Positions 17,547 to 25,599 of a stretch of 36,739 nucleotides of DNA are shown here, piece after piece. The stretch is from an uncultured Caryophanales bacterium. GTDB taxonomy: Bacteria; Bacillota_I; Bacilli_A; RF39; UBA660. Each line of letters begins with the position of its first letter. The stretch's first letter is position 1. The notes beneath the pieces are model-generated. The model worked only from the letters and a program-made list of their open reading frames with translations. It did not search any database and was not told where the DNA came from. The stretch spans positions 1 through 36,739 of the forward strand of contig CAMOSQ010000010.1 of assembly GCA_946624985.1 (NCBI GenBank). The letters run 5' to 3'. The position numbers and the translations under genes were made by a program.

Positions 17547-19566
17547 AATAAGTTACTTCTACTCCACCATATTCATCATGAGCAATTATACTATAATCAT
17601 CATAGTATTTACTTAATTGTGGTAAAGTAATTGATTCATATGTTGGTTCTGCAAGTTCATAATATATAATCATTGGATTACCATTATTATATAATGATTG
17701 TAGATTTGATTTAAAGTCAGCTTGCGTTGAGATTGTTGGACTGTTTATGTATATAGTTCTTGAATTGGGCTGTGTGGTATTATAATATAATGTAAAGTGT
17801 TTGCTTGAATAGTAATTATCCGCTGCTCCAGTTGTTGTACCATCATATTTCACGTAATTATTTAGGGATTTTGTACCGCTATAATACTTATAATTCATAT
17901 TTTCCATTATCCAATCCGAAGATGTTATAGAATATGTAGAACCGCCATCTTGTGTTGTATTTCTATATGTCCAAGCTTCATTTCCTGTTACAATATATTT
18001 TCCAACATTTCTAACTATTCTTTTGTTTTCATAGTCAATGTAATCACAGTTATCTCCTAAACACATTAGTGGATCATGTCCAGTCATGTCTATAGTTGTT
18101 GTTCTTCCTTTATATGGTTCATATGGTGTTGAAGTTGTACCTTCTTCTATTTGAATATAGTCTAAATGGACATCATTAGTGTTTGTTGGTCGACCATATG
18201 ATATTGCTATTTTATCAATTGTTTTATCTTGTGTTGTTGTTAGTGTAACTGTTTTTTCTTGTCCTGATAGACTTATTTGACTATGCGTGTTGTCTGTATA
18301 TAAAATTGCAATAAATAGTGTTTGATATACATTTGCTGTTTCAATATAGTCAGTATATCCTTTGATGCTTATAGTGTATTGTGTATTCTTTTTTACATGT
18401 ATAGGAATTATTCTAGATCCTACATAATTCCAGTTATTATTTCTTCCGTATAATTGATGTGCAATAGATGGATTAAATTCATAATATCCATCAACATATT
18501 CTGATCCTTCTATTGCCATTAATATACTCTCTTCATTAAACAAATTCTTCCCTGTTGTAGTTGTTACATTAATTGTTCCATTTTGGCCCAAACCATAATA
18601 TGTTACTGGGTTATCCATTGTTGGTGTACTTGTTGTTGATGGTGTTGTTAAACCATTTATTTGATATGCAATTTCATGTGATTCATATATATCATTATTT
18701 ACATTTATTACTCTTCTTTCTGTTGTAGTATTACCTGACGAGTCTGTTACTGTATATGTTATTACATATGCTCCTGGGATATTTGCAAGTGTACTGTCAA
18801 TTGTTAGTGTTGGATTTGCATCATAGTTATCTGCTATTATTACACCTCTTTGGTTATTGAATGATGCGATTTCACTAACATGTAGGCTTGTATCTTTTGG
18901 TATTATTATTGTTGGAGCTGTTGAGTCTCTTACTATTACTGTACGTGTTGCGCTTGTTGTATTTCCACTATTATCTGTTACAGCATATACAACACTATAT
19001 GTTTTTAGTTCTGTTGTTGTTAGTGTTGTTTCCTCTCCATTATATAGAACTTGTATAGATATATTTTCTTCATCTATTTCTTCACCTGTTGAGTCAATCG
19101 CTTTTGCGCCTAATTCAGTGTATTCTTCGTTTACTTCTACGTATTCAATATAATTTCCATTTAATACTAGTATTGGAGAGTTATTATCAATATTTTCTGT
19201 TGCATTTTCTAGATCTATTAAGTTTAATGTCATTTCATACTTGTTTTCAATTTTTGTTATTGTTATCGTTGATTCATTTGATAGTGGTTTTCTTGTTTTT
19301 GGATTTACAAGTTTTATAGGAAGATATCCTCCTTGTTTTAGTATTCCAAGTTTTAGTGTTATTGTATTGCTTTCATCTAATAGTTCTGTATGATCTATTA
19401 GAAAGTCATATGCTGCTTTTTTTATTTGTTCTTCTTGTGTTAATAACGCTGTTTCTTTACTATTTTCTAAGGAATCTCCTACTTTTGGTATTATTACTAC
19501 ACTTAGTATTCCTAAAAGTACTATAACCCCCAATAGTTCTACTAGCGTAAATGCTTTATTTTTCAT
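17545..19566 (-). CDS. Prepilin-type N-terminal / Ig-like repeat / phage tail-like chimeric surface protein
   Basis: MKNKAFTLVELLGVIVLLGILSVVIIP type III prepilin signal; two Ig-like (DUF5011-like) repeats (SVVYAVTDNSGNTTSATRTVIV, AYVITYTVTDSSGNTTTERRVINV); GKNLFN...YIQIEEGTTSTPYEPYKGRT resembles phage minor structural proteins. Confidence 0.85.
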   Translation of the reverse strand: MKNKAFTLVELLGVIVLLGILSVVIIPKVGDSLENSKETALLTQEEQIKKAAYDFLIDHTELLDESNTITLKLGILKQGGYLPIKLVNPKTRKPLSNESTITITKIENKYEMTLNLIDLENATENIDNNSPILVLNGNYIEYVEVNEEYTELGAKAIDSTGEEIDEENISIQVLYNGEETTLTTTELKTYSVVYAVTDNSGNTTSATRTVIVRDSTAPTIIIPKDTSLHVSEIASFNNQRGVIIADNYDANPTLTIDSTLANIPGAYVITYTVTDSSGNTTTERRVINVNNDIYESHEIAYQINGLTTPSTTSTPTMDNPVTYYGLGQNGTINVTTTTGKNLFNEESILMAIEGSEYVDGYYEFNPSIAHQLYGRNNNWNYVGSRIIPIHVKKNTQYTISIKGYTDYIETANVYQTLFIAILYTDNTHSQISLSGQEKTVTLTTTQDKTIDKIAISYGRPTNTNDVHLDYIQIEEGTTSTPYEPYKGRTTTIDMTGHDPLMCLGDNCDYIDYENKRIVRNVGKYIVTGNEAWTYRNTTQDGGSTYSITSSDWIMENMNYKYYSGTKSLNNYVKYDGTTTGAADNYYSSKHFTLYYNTTQPNSRTIYINSPTISTQADFKSNLQSLYNNGNPMIIYYELAEPTYESITLPQLSKYYDDYSIIAHDEYGGVEVTY

Positions 19567-19585
19567 ATTTTCCTCCAATATAAAA

Positions 19586-19618
19586 GTGATATAATCTATC
19601 CTATATAAATTATATCAC
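19586..19618 (-). promoter_or_regulatory. Promoter overlapped by 10-bp-arm inverted repeat (candidate operator of the prepilin-like gene)
   Basis: Minus strand TTGTCT-17-TATAAT with TGn extension; GTGATATAAT...ATTATATCAC arms span the -10. Confidence 0.55.
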
Positions 19619-19648
19619 AGTTAGTTTATTTAGACAAAACATTTTATG

Positions 19649-20485
19649 TTAATCTTCCTTATCAAATAATTCATGTACTATCAAATCTTTTGAATATAGA
19701 TTATTACTTTTTCCTAGTAATAAATTTTCAAAAAACATTATTAGATATTTTTTATCAGCTTTAACACCTTTACTATAATTCATATAGTTTGCTCTTACTA
19801 AAGCATTTCTAAAATATTTTGAACTTTCTTTAAATAATTCGTTATTAACTTTAAATCCTATACTAATTAAATATTTTTGAATAAAAACTGCTACTGTTCT
19901 TGTATTACCTTCTTGGAAAGGATGTACTTGCCATATTCTAGATGTAAATTCACAAATTCTTTCTATTAATTGTTTTTCGTTAAAATCAATATAGTTTTGT
20001 TGTTTTTCTTCTTGAAAATCATATTTCAAAGTTTCTTCTATCATATCATAAGATTGGTAATTAACAGTGTCATCATTTAAAATAGGCTCATCTTTTGTTA
20101 TGTTATACGATCTAAAAGCACCTGGATTATATTTTTCTTTATTTAAATTACAAAATAATCTTTGATGATAGTTTTTTAAAGTTAAATAATCAAATCTAAA
20201 AGATTTATTATTCAAAATTTCATATATAGCTGTTGCTACTTCATCTGCCTCTTCTTCGTTATCGTCATCATGATTATCTTGATTCTTCTTATAATAAGAA
20301 ATTATTTCATCTTGAACTTGTTGATATGTTTTTTCACCCTTTATATGTTCTTTAGATAATTCAACCATATATTTAGAGGGCTTTAATCCATCAACCTCTT
20401 GAAGGCCAAATGCAATACTCCAATACAATTGTTTTACTTTAGGGCTTTTTTCATCTTCTACTTTATCATAATTTATTTCGTCCAT
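19649..20485 (-). CDS. Fic family protein with N-terminal VbhA-like antitoxin region
   Basis: Fic motif HPFQEGNTRTVAVF; N-terminal SIAFGLQEVDGLKPSKYMVELSKEHIKGEKTYQQVQDEI resembles VbhA-type antitoxin. Confidence 0.85.
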   Translation of the reverse strand: MDEINYDKVEDEKSPKVKQLYWSIAFGLQEVDGLKPSKYMVELSKEHIKGEKTYQQVQDEIISYYKKNQDNHDDDNEEEADEVATAIYEILNNKSFRFDYLTLKNYHQRLFCNLNKEKYNPGAFRSYNITKDEPILNDDTVNYQSYDMIEETLKYDFQEEKQQNYIDFNEKQLIERICEFTSRIWQVHPFQEGNTRTVAVFIQKYLISIGFKVNNELFKESSKYFRNALVRANYMNYSKGVKADKKYLIMFFENLLLGKSNNLYSKDLIVHELFDKED

Positions 20486-20545
20486 TTTAGATGCCTCCTC
20501 AAATTATTATATGTATATATTATATCATACTTTTAAAATAATTCG

Positions 20546-20611
20546 CTATTTCATCACGTTTTTTGGACCACTTTTATGCTGTTTCATCACGTTTTTTGAA
20601 CCACTTTTGTG
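20546..20611. repeat. Two tandem 33-nt repeats upstream of the Fic gene
   Basis: ctatttcatcacgttttttggaccacttttatg / ctgtttcatcacgttttttgaaccacttttgtg. Confidence 0.85.
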
Positions 20612-20642
20612 TTTTTACAAAAGAAAAGAAGTCTTTTGACTT

Positions 20643-21515
20643 CTATCCATTTATTTGCTTAGCAACTTCTTCTGCAAAATTTTCTTCTTTCTTTTCAATT
20701 CCTTCTCCAACTTCATAACGAGTCATTGAAACAATTTTCCCACCATTGTTACTAGCATATTTTCCTACGCTCATTGATGGTTCTTTTACAAATGCTTGTT
20801 CTTCTAAGCATATTTCTTCATAATATTTTCTGATTCTACCTTCAACCATTTTTTCAGCAATTTCAGCAGGCTTTCCTTCATTAATAGCCTGTTCTTTTAA
20901 TACTACTCTTTCCTTTTCAACTAATTCAGCAGGAACTTCTTCTTTAGTCACATATAATGGTTTCATTGCTGCTGCGTGCATTGAAATATCTTTTGCAACT
21001 TCTTCAGTTACATCTGATACTACTGTTAATACAGCAATTCTTCCACCCATATGAATATATGAACCAAATGTTTCATTATCCTTCTTAGTAACTTTTTCAA
21101 ATCTTCTAAAAGATAATTTTTCTCCAATTGTTGCAGTTTTTGAAATAATTAAATCATTAATTGTTCCTTCTGAAGTTTTAAGTTCTAAAGCCTCTTCCAT
21201 AGTTTTAGCATCACTATTAATAATAGTTTCTAATATTTCATCAACTAAAGCTTTAAAAGTATCATTCTTAGCAACAAAATCTGTTTCTGAATTTACTTCA
21301 ATTATAGCAGCATCGTTTCCTTTTACTAGGATTGCAGCTATACCTTCTGCAGCAATTCTATCAGACTTTTTAGCAGCTTTTGCAATACCTTTTTCTCTTA
21401 ACCAATTAATAGCTTCTTCTTTATTTCCATTAGTTGCTTCTAGAGCTTTTTTACAATCACTTAATCCTGCATTTGTTAAATCTCTTAATTCTTTTACCAT
21501 TGCGGCTGTTACCAT
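20643..21515 (-). CDS. tsf: Translation elongation factor Ts
   Basis: MVKELRDLTNAGLSDCKKALEATNGNKEEAINWLREKGIAKAAKKSDRIAAEG. Confidence 0.97.
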   Translation of the reverse strand: MVTAAMVKELRDLTNAGLSDCKKALEATNGNKEEAINWLREKGIAKAAKKSDRIAAEGIAAILVKGNDAAIIEVNSETDFVAKNDTFKALVDEILETIINSDAKTMEEALELKTSEGTINDLIISKTATIGEKLSFRRFEKVTKKDNETFGSYIHMGGRIAVLTVVSDVTEEVAKDISMHAAAMKPLYVTKEEVPAELVEKERVVLKEQAINEGKPAEIAEKMVEGRIRKYYEEICLEEQAFVKEPSMSVGKYASNNGGKIVSMTRYEVGEGIEKKEENFAEEVAKQING

Positions 21516-21561
21516 ATTTATCCTCCTTTTAAATTAAAAAGGTGATTAATCACCTTTTAGT

Positions 21562-22593
21562 CTATTTTAAAGCATCTACAAGTTCTTGTTTTTTCATTGT
21601 AGAATAACCCTTAATTTCCTTAGCTTTTGCCATTTCACGAAGTTCAGCTACTGTTTTTTTAGTTAAATCTTCCTTAACTACGGCTTTTTTTGGTTCAACA
21701 GTCTTTTCTTCTTTTGGCTCTTCTACTTTTTTATTAGACTCTTTTACAAATGATTTTTTTTCAAAAGGTTTTCTATTTCCTTTATTAAATTTTCCTTTAT
21801 TATCCTCAAATCTCTTTGGTCTATCCTCTTTTTTCTTTACAGAATCTACAGCTTTTTGCATTATTTCATTTGGATTAGAAGTTCTGTCATCGCTTGAATA
21901 GTCAACTAGTTTTCCACCATTTGCTTCAACAATAGCATTTGCCATAACACCAGTAATTAGTTTTACAGCTCTAATTGCATCATCATTTCCTGGAATTACA
22001 TAATCTACCATATCTGGATCGCAATTAGTATCTACTATACCAAATACTGGAATTCCTAAGATTCTAGCTTCCTTAATAGCGATATCTTCCTTAGATGGAT
22101 CAACAATATATAAAGCCTGTGGTAATTTATGCATTTCTCTAATTCCACATAATACCTTATTTAACTTATCATATTCCTTCTTAAGTTTAATAACTTCTTT
22201 CTTAGGTAATACATCAAATGTACCATCTTTTTCCATTTTTTCGATTTCTTCTAATCTTTTAACTCTTTTTCTGATAGTTCTGAAGTTTGTTAAAGTTCCT
22301 CCTAACCATCTTTCATTTACATAGTAAGAATCACTTCTTAAAGCTTCTTCCTTAACTGCTTCTTGAGCTTGCTTTCTAGTTCCAACAAATAATACTTTTC
22401 CACCATTTGCTGCAATATCTTTAAGAGCTGAATAAGCTTCTTCAATCATTTTAGCTGTTTTTTGTAAATCAATTATATAAATTTCATCTCTAGCTGTAAA
22501 GATATATTCCTTCATTTTTGGATTCCATCTCTTTGTTTGATGCCCGAAATGTACTCCAGCTTCTAATAAATAATTCATTGACACAACTGTCAT
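21562..22593 (-). CDS. rpsB: 30S ribosomal protein S2 with C-terminal extension
   Basis: [41 protein letters not shown]; extra Lys/Glu-rich linker and [35 protein letters not shown]. Confidence 0.96.
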   Translation of the reverse strand: MTVVSMNYLLEAGVHFGHQTKRWNPKMKEYIFTARDEIYIIDLQKTAKMIEEAYSALKDIAANGGKVLFVGTRKQAQEAVKEEALRSDSYYVNERWLGGTLTNFRTIRKRVKRLEEIEKMEKDGTFDVLPKKEVIKLKKEYDKLNKVLCGIREMHKLPQALYIVDPSKEDIAIKEARILGIPVFGIVDTNCDPDMVDYVIPGNDDAIRAVKLITGVMANAIVEANGGKLVDYSSDDRTSNPNEIMQKAVDSVKKKEDRPKRFEDNKGKFNKGNRKPFEKKSFVKESNKKVEEPKEEKTVEPKKAVVKEDLTKKTVAELREMAKAKEIKGYSTMKKQELVDALK

Positions 22594-22616
22594 TTTTCAT
22601 TCCTCCTTTTGTTATT

Positions 22617-22786
22617 TCTTCCGTATGCTTCAGGTTCTACACCACCAATTGGCACTAGGCATAGAAATCCACATACGTGTTTTGTGAACTACCCGTAATG
22701 GGTTTCCTGATTCATCGAATTTGTTACCAATTCTCCACAGGCTTATATTTGGGCTGTTCCATCCCTACAATTTTTCAAAAAAGCCA
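22617..22786 (-). ncRNA. Candidate structured leader/ncRNA upstream of rpsB
   Basis: Minus-strand TGC-TATAAT extended -10 (22792-22797). The segment is visibly GC-richer than its surroundings and has local helices (ACCC/GGGU, GAAUU/AAUUC, GUUC/GAAC) and a possible long-range CGUAUG/CAUACG pairing. Confidence 0.6.
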
Positions 22787-22858
22787 ATACTATTATAGCA
22801 TAAATTCTTAATTTTAAAACAATTTTTTAAAATTTTTTATAATTAATTTGAAAGTAAT

Positions 22859-22887
22859 TTGACTTTGATAAATTATTGTGTTAGAAT
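22859..22887 (+). promoter_or_regulatory. Promoter of antisense RNA 1
   Basis: TTGACT-17-TAGAAT with TG extension. Confidence 0.7.
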
Positions 22888-22893
22888 GTATGT

Positions 22894-22997
22894 AGTGAAG
22901 CAATACTTCATATAATAAAAAAGAGATACATTCGATATTGTCGTGTCGATGCATTCTCTGTTCAGATACTGGCACCGTTACTTATACGGTGTTTTTT
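22894..22997 (+). ncRNA. Candidate antitoxin RNA 1 (about 104 nt)
   Basis: Promoter at 22859-22887; TGAAG-CAATA-CTTCA hairpin; terminator CACCGT-tactta(t)-ACGGTG-TTTTTT (22973-22997). Confidence 0.65.
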
Positions 22998-23060
22998 CTA
23001 GTCTTTTATTTCTAGAATGATGCAGAATAGAATCAAAGTAAAAACTATTACTAGTTCCAT
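22998..23060 (-). CDS. Candidate 20-aa type I toxin peptide MELVIVFTLILFCIILEIKD
   Basis: ATG 23058-23060, stop 22998-23000, SD AAAGGA at 23070-23075. The stop codon abuts the antisense terminator T-tract. Confidence 0.6.
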   Translation of the reverse strand: MELVIVFTLILFCIILEIKD

Positions 23061-23233
23061 TTGTAGTATTCCTTTCTATGATTTTTTTCATAGACACCAC
23101 CTCCGTTCATTTTAGATTTCATGAACAGAGAAAAACACCGACTATCTTATGTATCTCAGTTATAATTATAACTTATAATTAATTTTGTTGCAATGTTTTT
23201 GCTTAATTTTTTGTTAATTTTTAATGATATATA

Positions 23234-23262
23234 TTTACTTTACCTTTATATTGTATTAAAAT
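23234..23262 (+). promoter_or_regulatory. Promoter of antisense RNA 2
   Basis: TTTACT-17-TAAAAT; followed by the same 35-nt block as copy 1. Confidence 0.6.
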
Positions 23263-23268
23263 GTATGT

Positions 23269-23387
23269 AGTGAAGCAATACTTCATATAATAAAGAAAGA
23301 GATATACTTGATATTAGCGTGTTAGGTATTTATCTCAAAGTATTTATCGTTTGAAAACACCAAACTCGTATGAACTAGGTGTTTTTT
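23269..23387 (+). ncRNA. Candidate antitoxin RNA 2 (about 119 nt)
   Basis: 23260-23294 is identical to 22885-22919; terminator ACACC...GGTGT-TTTTT (23357-23387). Confidence 0.65.
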
Positions 23388-23465
23388 CTATCTTCTTTTA
23401 CGTCTTTTTGGAATTCCACGTACTACCAAAAGAATAAGTAGTACTAGGACTAAACTGTAATCCAT
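23388..23465 (-). CDS. Candidate 25-aa type I toxin peptide MDYSLVLVLLILLVVRGIPKRRKRR
   Basis: ATG 23463-23465, stop 23388-23390, SD AAAGGA at 23472-23477; hydrophobic helix plus basic tail; stop abuts the antisense terminator as in copy 1. Confidence 0.65.
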   Translation of the reverse strand: MDYSLVLVLLILLVVRGIPKRRKRR

Positions 23466-23590
23466 AGTAGATCCTTTCTAGTAATTTTTCTATATAGACC
23501 ACCTCCTTAAAAACAATGGAGGCAAACACCTAACTATCTCGTATATCTCAGTTATAATTAATTTTATAATATTTTTATTTAATTTTTTTG

Positions 23591-24577
23591 TTAATTTATT
23601 TCATCTATTATTTTATTAAACTTTTCTATTCCTTTTTCTACTGCTTCAATGGTTTTTATACAAAAATCATCTCTACTATCTATTCCAACTATTTTTATAC
23701 ATTCTTCTATTGATTTATCATTAATACTATTACTAAATTCTATTATTGAATCAAATCTCATTTCTTTACTATTGTATTTTTCTAAAATGTATGTCGTTAA
23801 TGGCAACGATATAACATTCCATGTGTCTTTAAATATTTGATTTCTATTTGATGCATATTTTTCAAAAGCATCTATTGTTTCTTCATAATATTCATCATCA
23901 AATACTTCTTTATACAGTTCTTCATTTATATCTTTTTTAATTTTATATAGATATATAATTTTATATATATAATACGAATAATATATTTTTGTATTTAACG
24001 TTCTTATAAATCCATAATAAGTTTTAATATAATCATTTGGATATAAATCTTTCATATCTTCATAAAATATCATTTCTGTAGAGTATGATACTGCCTCTGT
24101 TAATAAATCACTTACTATATTTCTATTTTCCTTAGGTTGATTTAGATAATGCATCAATTCATGAATTAATACTCCACAATCAAATATAGAATCATCTAGT
24201 AACAACTCTATTTTAACTTTATCATTTTCCTTATCATAATGTATTATTCCATCTTGTATTGTATTATAATATTCATTTTTGGTTTTTTCTTCATTTTCTA
24301 TAACAAGTATTCCTTCATCTATAAGCTCTTTTATTTTTATCTTTATATCATAGTTATCCAAAAATTTTTGTGATATATCAATTACCTCTTTTGTTTCTAA
24401 CTTTGTGTATTCTATTTTTTTTAGATTATCTCTACTTATTTTATGAAAAAGTCTATCAACTCTTTTTACATAATCCCATAAAAACTCAATATTGTCTATT
24501 ACAAATGAATTTCTTCCAAAAAAAGAAAGATTAGAAAACCATTCTTTATATTGTTCTATTCTTTCCTTTGTAACCAT
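23591..24577 (-). CDS. Putative zinc metallopeptidase (HExxH) of unknown family
   Basis: GVLIHELMHYLNQPKENRNIVSDLLTEAVSYSTE. Confidence 0.55.
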   Translation of the reverse strand: MVTKERIEQYKEWFSNLSFFGRNSFVIDNIEFLWDYVKRVDRLFHKISRDNLKKIEYTKLETKEVIDISQKFLDNYDIKIKIKELIDEGILVIENEEKTKNEYYNTIQDGIIHYDKENDKVKIELLLDDSIFDCGVLIHELMHYLNQPKENRNIVSDLLTEAVSYSTEMIFYEDMKDLYPNDYIKTYYGFIRTLNTKIYYSYYIYKIIYLYKIKKDINEELYKEVFDDEYYEETIDAFEKYASNRNQIFKDTWNVISLPLTTYILEKYNSKEMRFDSIIEFSNSINDKSIEECIKIVGIDSRDDFCIKTIEAVEKGIEKFNKIIDEIN

Positions 24578-25557
24578 TATCTACCTAATCCTACTTTATT
24601 TTTTACTTCTTCATATTTCTTTTTTGCATATTCATTTGTAATTCTTGCACCTTCATCTAATATTTCATCTAACATACTTGAACTAATTAGATCATTATAT
24701 TTTTTTTGTATTTCTGTTAGTTTTTCTACAAGTATATCAGCAACTTCCTTTTTTAAATCTCCATAATTATAATCTTTAAAATATTCTTCAGTTTCTTTTA
24801 AAGAAATACCTTTTAAAGATGAATATATTGTAAGTAAATTTGATATTCCAGGTTTATTATCCTCATCATAATAAACTTTTCCTTCTGAATCAGTAACAGC
24901 TGACATTACCTTTTTCCTTAACGTATCTTCATCATCCAATAAATATATTATTCCCTTTGGATTAGGGTTTGATTTACTCATTTTTTTTGTTGGATCTTGT
25001 AAATCCTTTATTTTTGCGCCCACTTCAGGAATTAATGGTTCTGGTAATTTAAAAGTTTCACCATATTTATTATTAAACCTTGTTGCTAAATCTCTAGCAA
25101 GTTCAACATGTTGCTTTTGATCAATACCAGTTGGAACAACATCTGCATCATATAATAATATATCAGATGCCATCAAAATAGGATAAGTAAAAAGACCAAC
25201 TGAAACATTTTGTTTATTATTAGATTTTTCCTTAAACTGTGTCATACGAGAAGCCTCACCAATATATGTATTACATTCTAGTATCCATGACAAATTAGCA
25301 TGATATAAATTTTCTGATTGAATATAAAATGTATTTTTCTTAGGATCCAATCCACAAGCAATATATAAAGCAACATTTTTTCTTATTCTTTCCTTAAGTA
25401 ACTTAGGGTCTTGTTCAACTGTTATTGCATGCATATCAGGTACAAATATATAAGAATCATATAAATCCTGATTTTTTACGCTTCCACTTATTCCACCTAT
25501 TAAACTTCCTAATGTTAGTTCACCACTTGGTTGTAATCCAGTTAATAACTTTTTCAT
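24577..25557 (-). CDS. trpS: Tryptophanyl-tRNA synthetase
   Basis: MKKLLTGLQPSGELTLGSLIGG, PTGIDQKQHVELARDLATRFN, KKMSKSNPN. ORF-track start (25593) reads through the promoter region. Confidence 0.95.
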   Translation of the reverse strand: MKKLLTGLQPSGELTLGSLIGGISGSVKNQDLYDSYIFVPDMHAITVEQDPKLLKERIRKNVALYIACGLDPKKNTFYIQSENLYHANLSWILECNTYIGEASRMTQFKEKSNNKQNVSVGLFTYPILMASDILLYDADVVPTGIDQKQHVELARDLATRFNNKYGETFKLPEPLIPEVGAKIKDLQDPTKKMSKSNPNPKGIIYLLDDEDTLRKKVMSAVTDSEGKVYYDEDNKPGISNLLTIYSSLKGISLKETEEYFKDYNYGDLKKEVADILVEKLTEIQKKYNDLISSSMLDEILDEGARITNEYAKKKYEEVKNKVGLGR

Positions 25558-25599
25558 AATATTTCCTCTTTTCTTTTCATAATTATATATCAAATTAAC

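Noticed and set aside
18857-19319. Plus-strand ORFs of 98 and 76 aa
   Set aside because: Antisense to the prepilin-like gene; Ser/Val-rich artefacts of Thr/Asn codons.
22617-22786. tRNA, tmRNA or RNase P RNA upstream of rpsB
   Set aside because: No tRNA cloverleaf/TTC arm, no tmRNA tag-peptide frame and no GAGGAAAGTCC-type RNase P motif were found.
22859-23560. Two decayed copies of a longer protein gene
   Set aside because: The conserved parts are promoters, terminators and RNA 5' ends, while the short ORFs stay open and hydrophobic despite divergent sequence.
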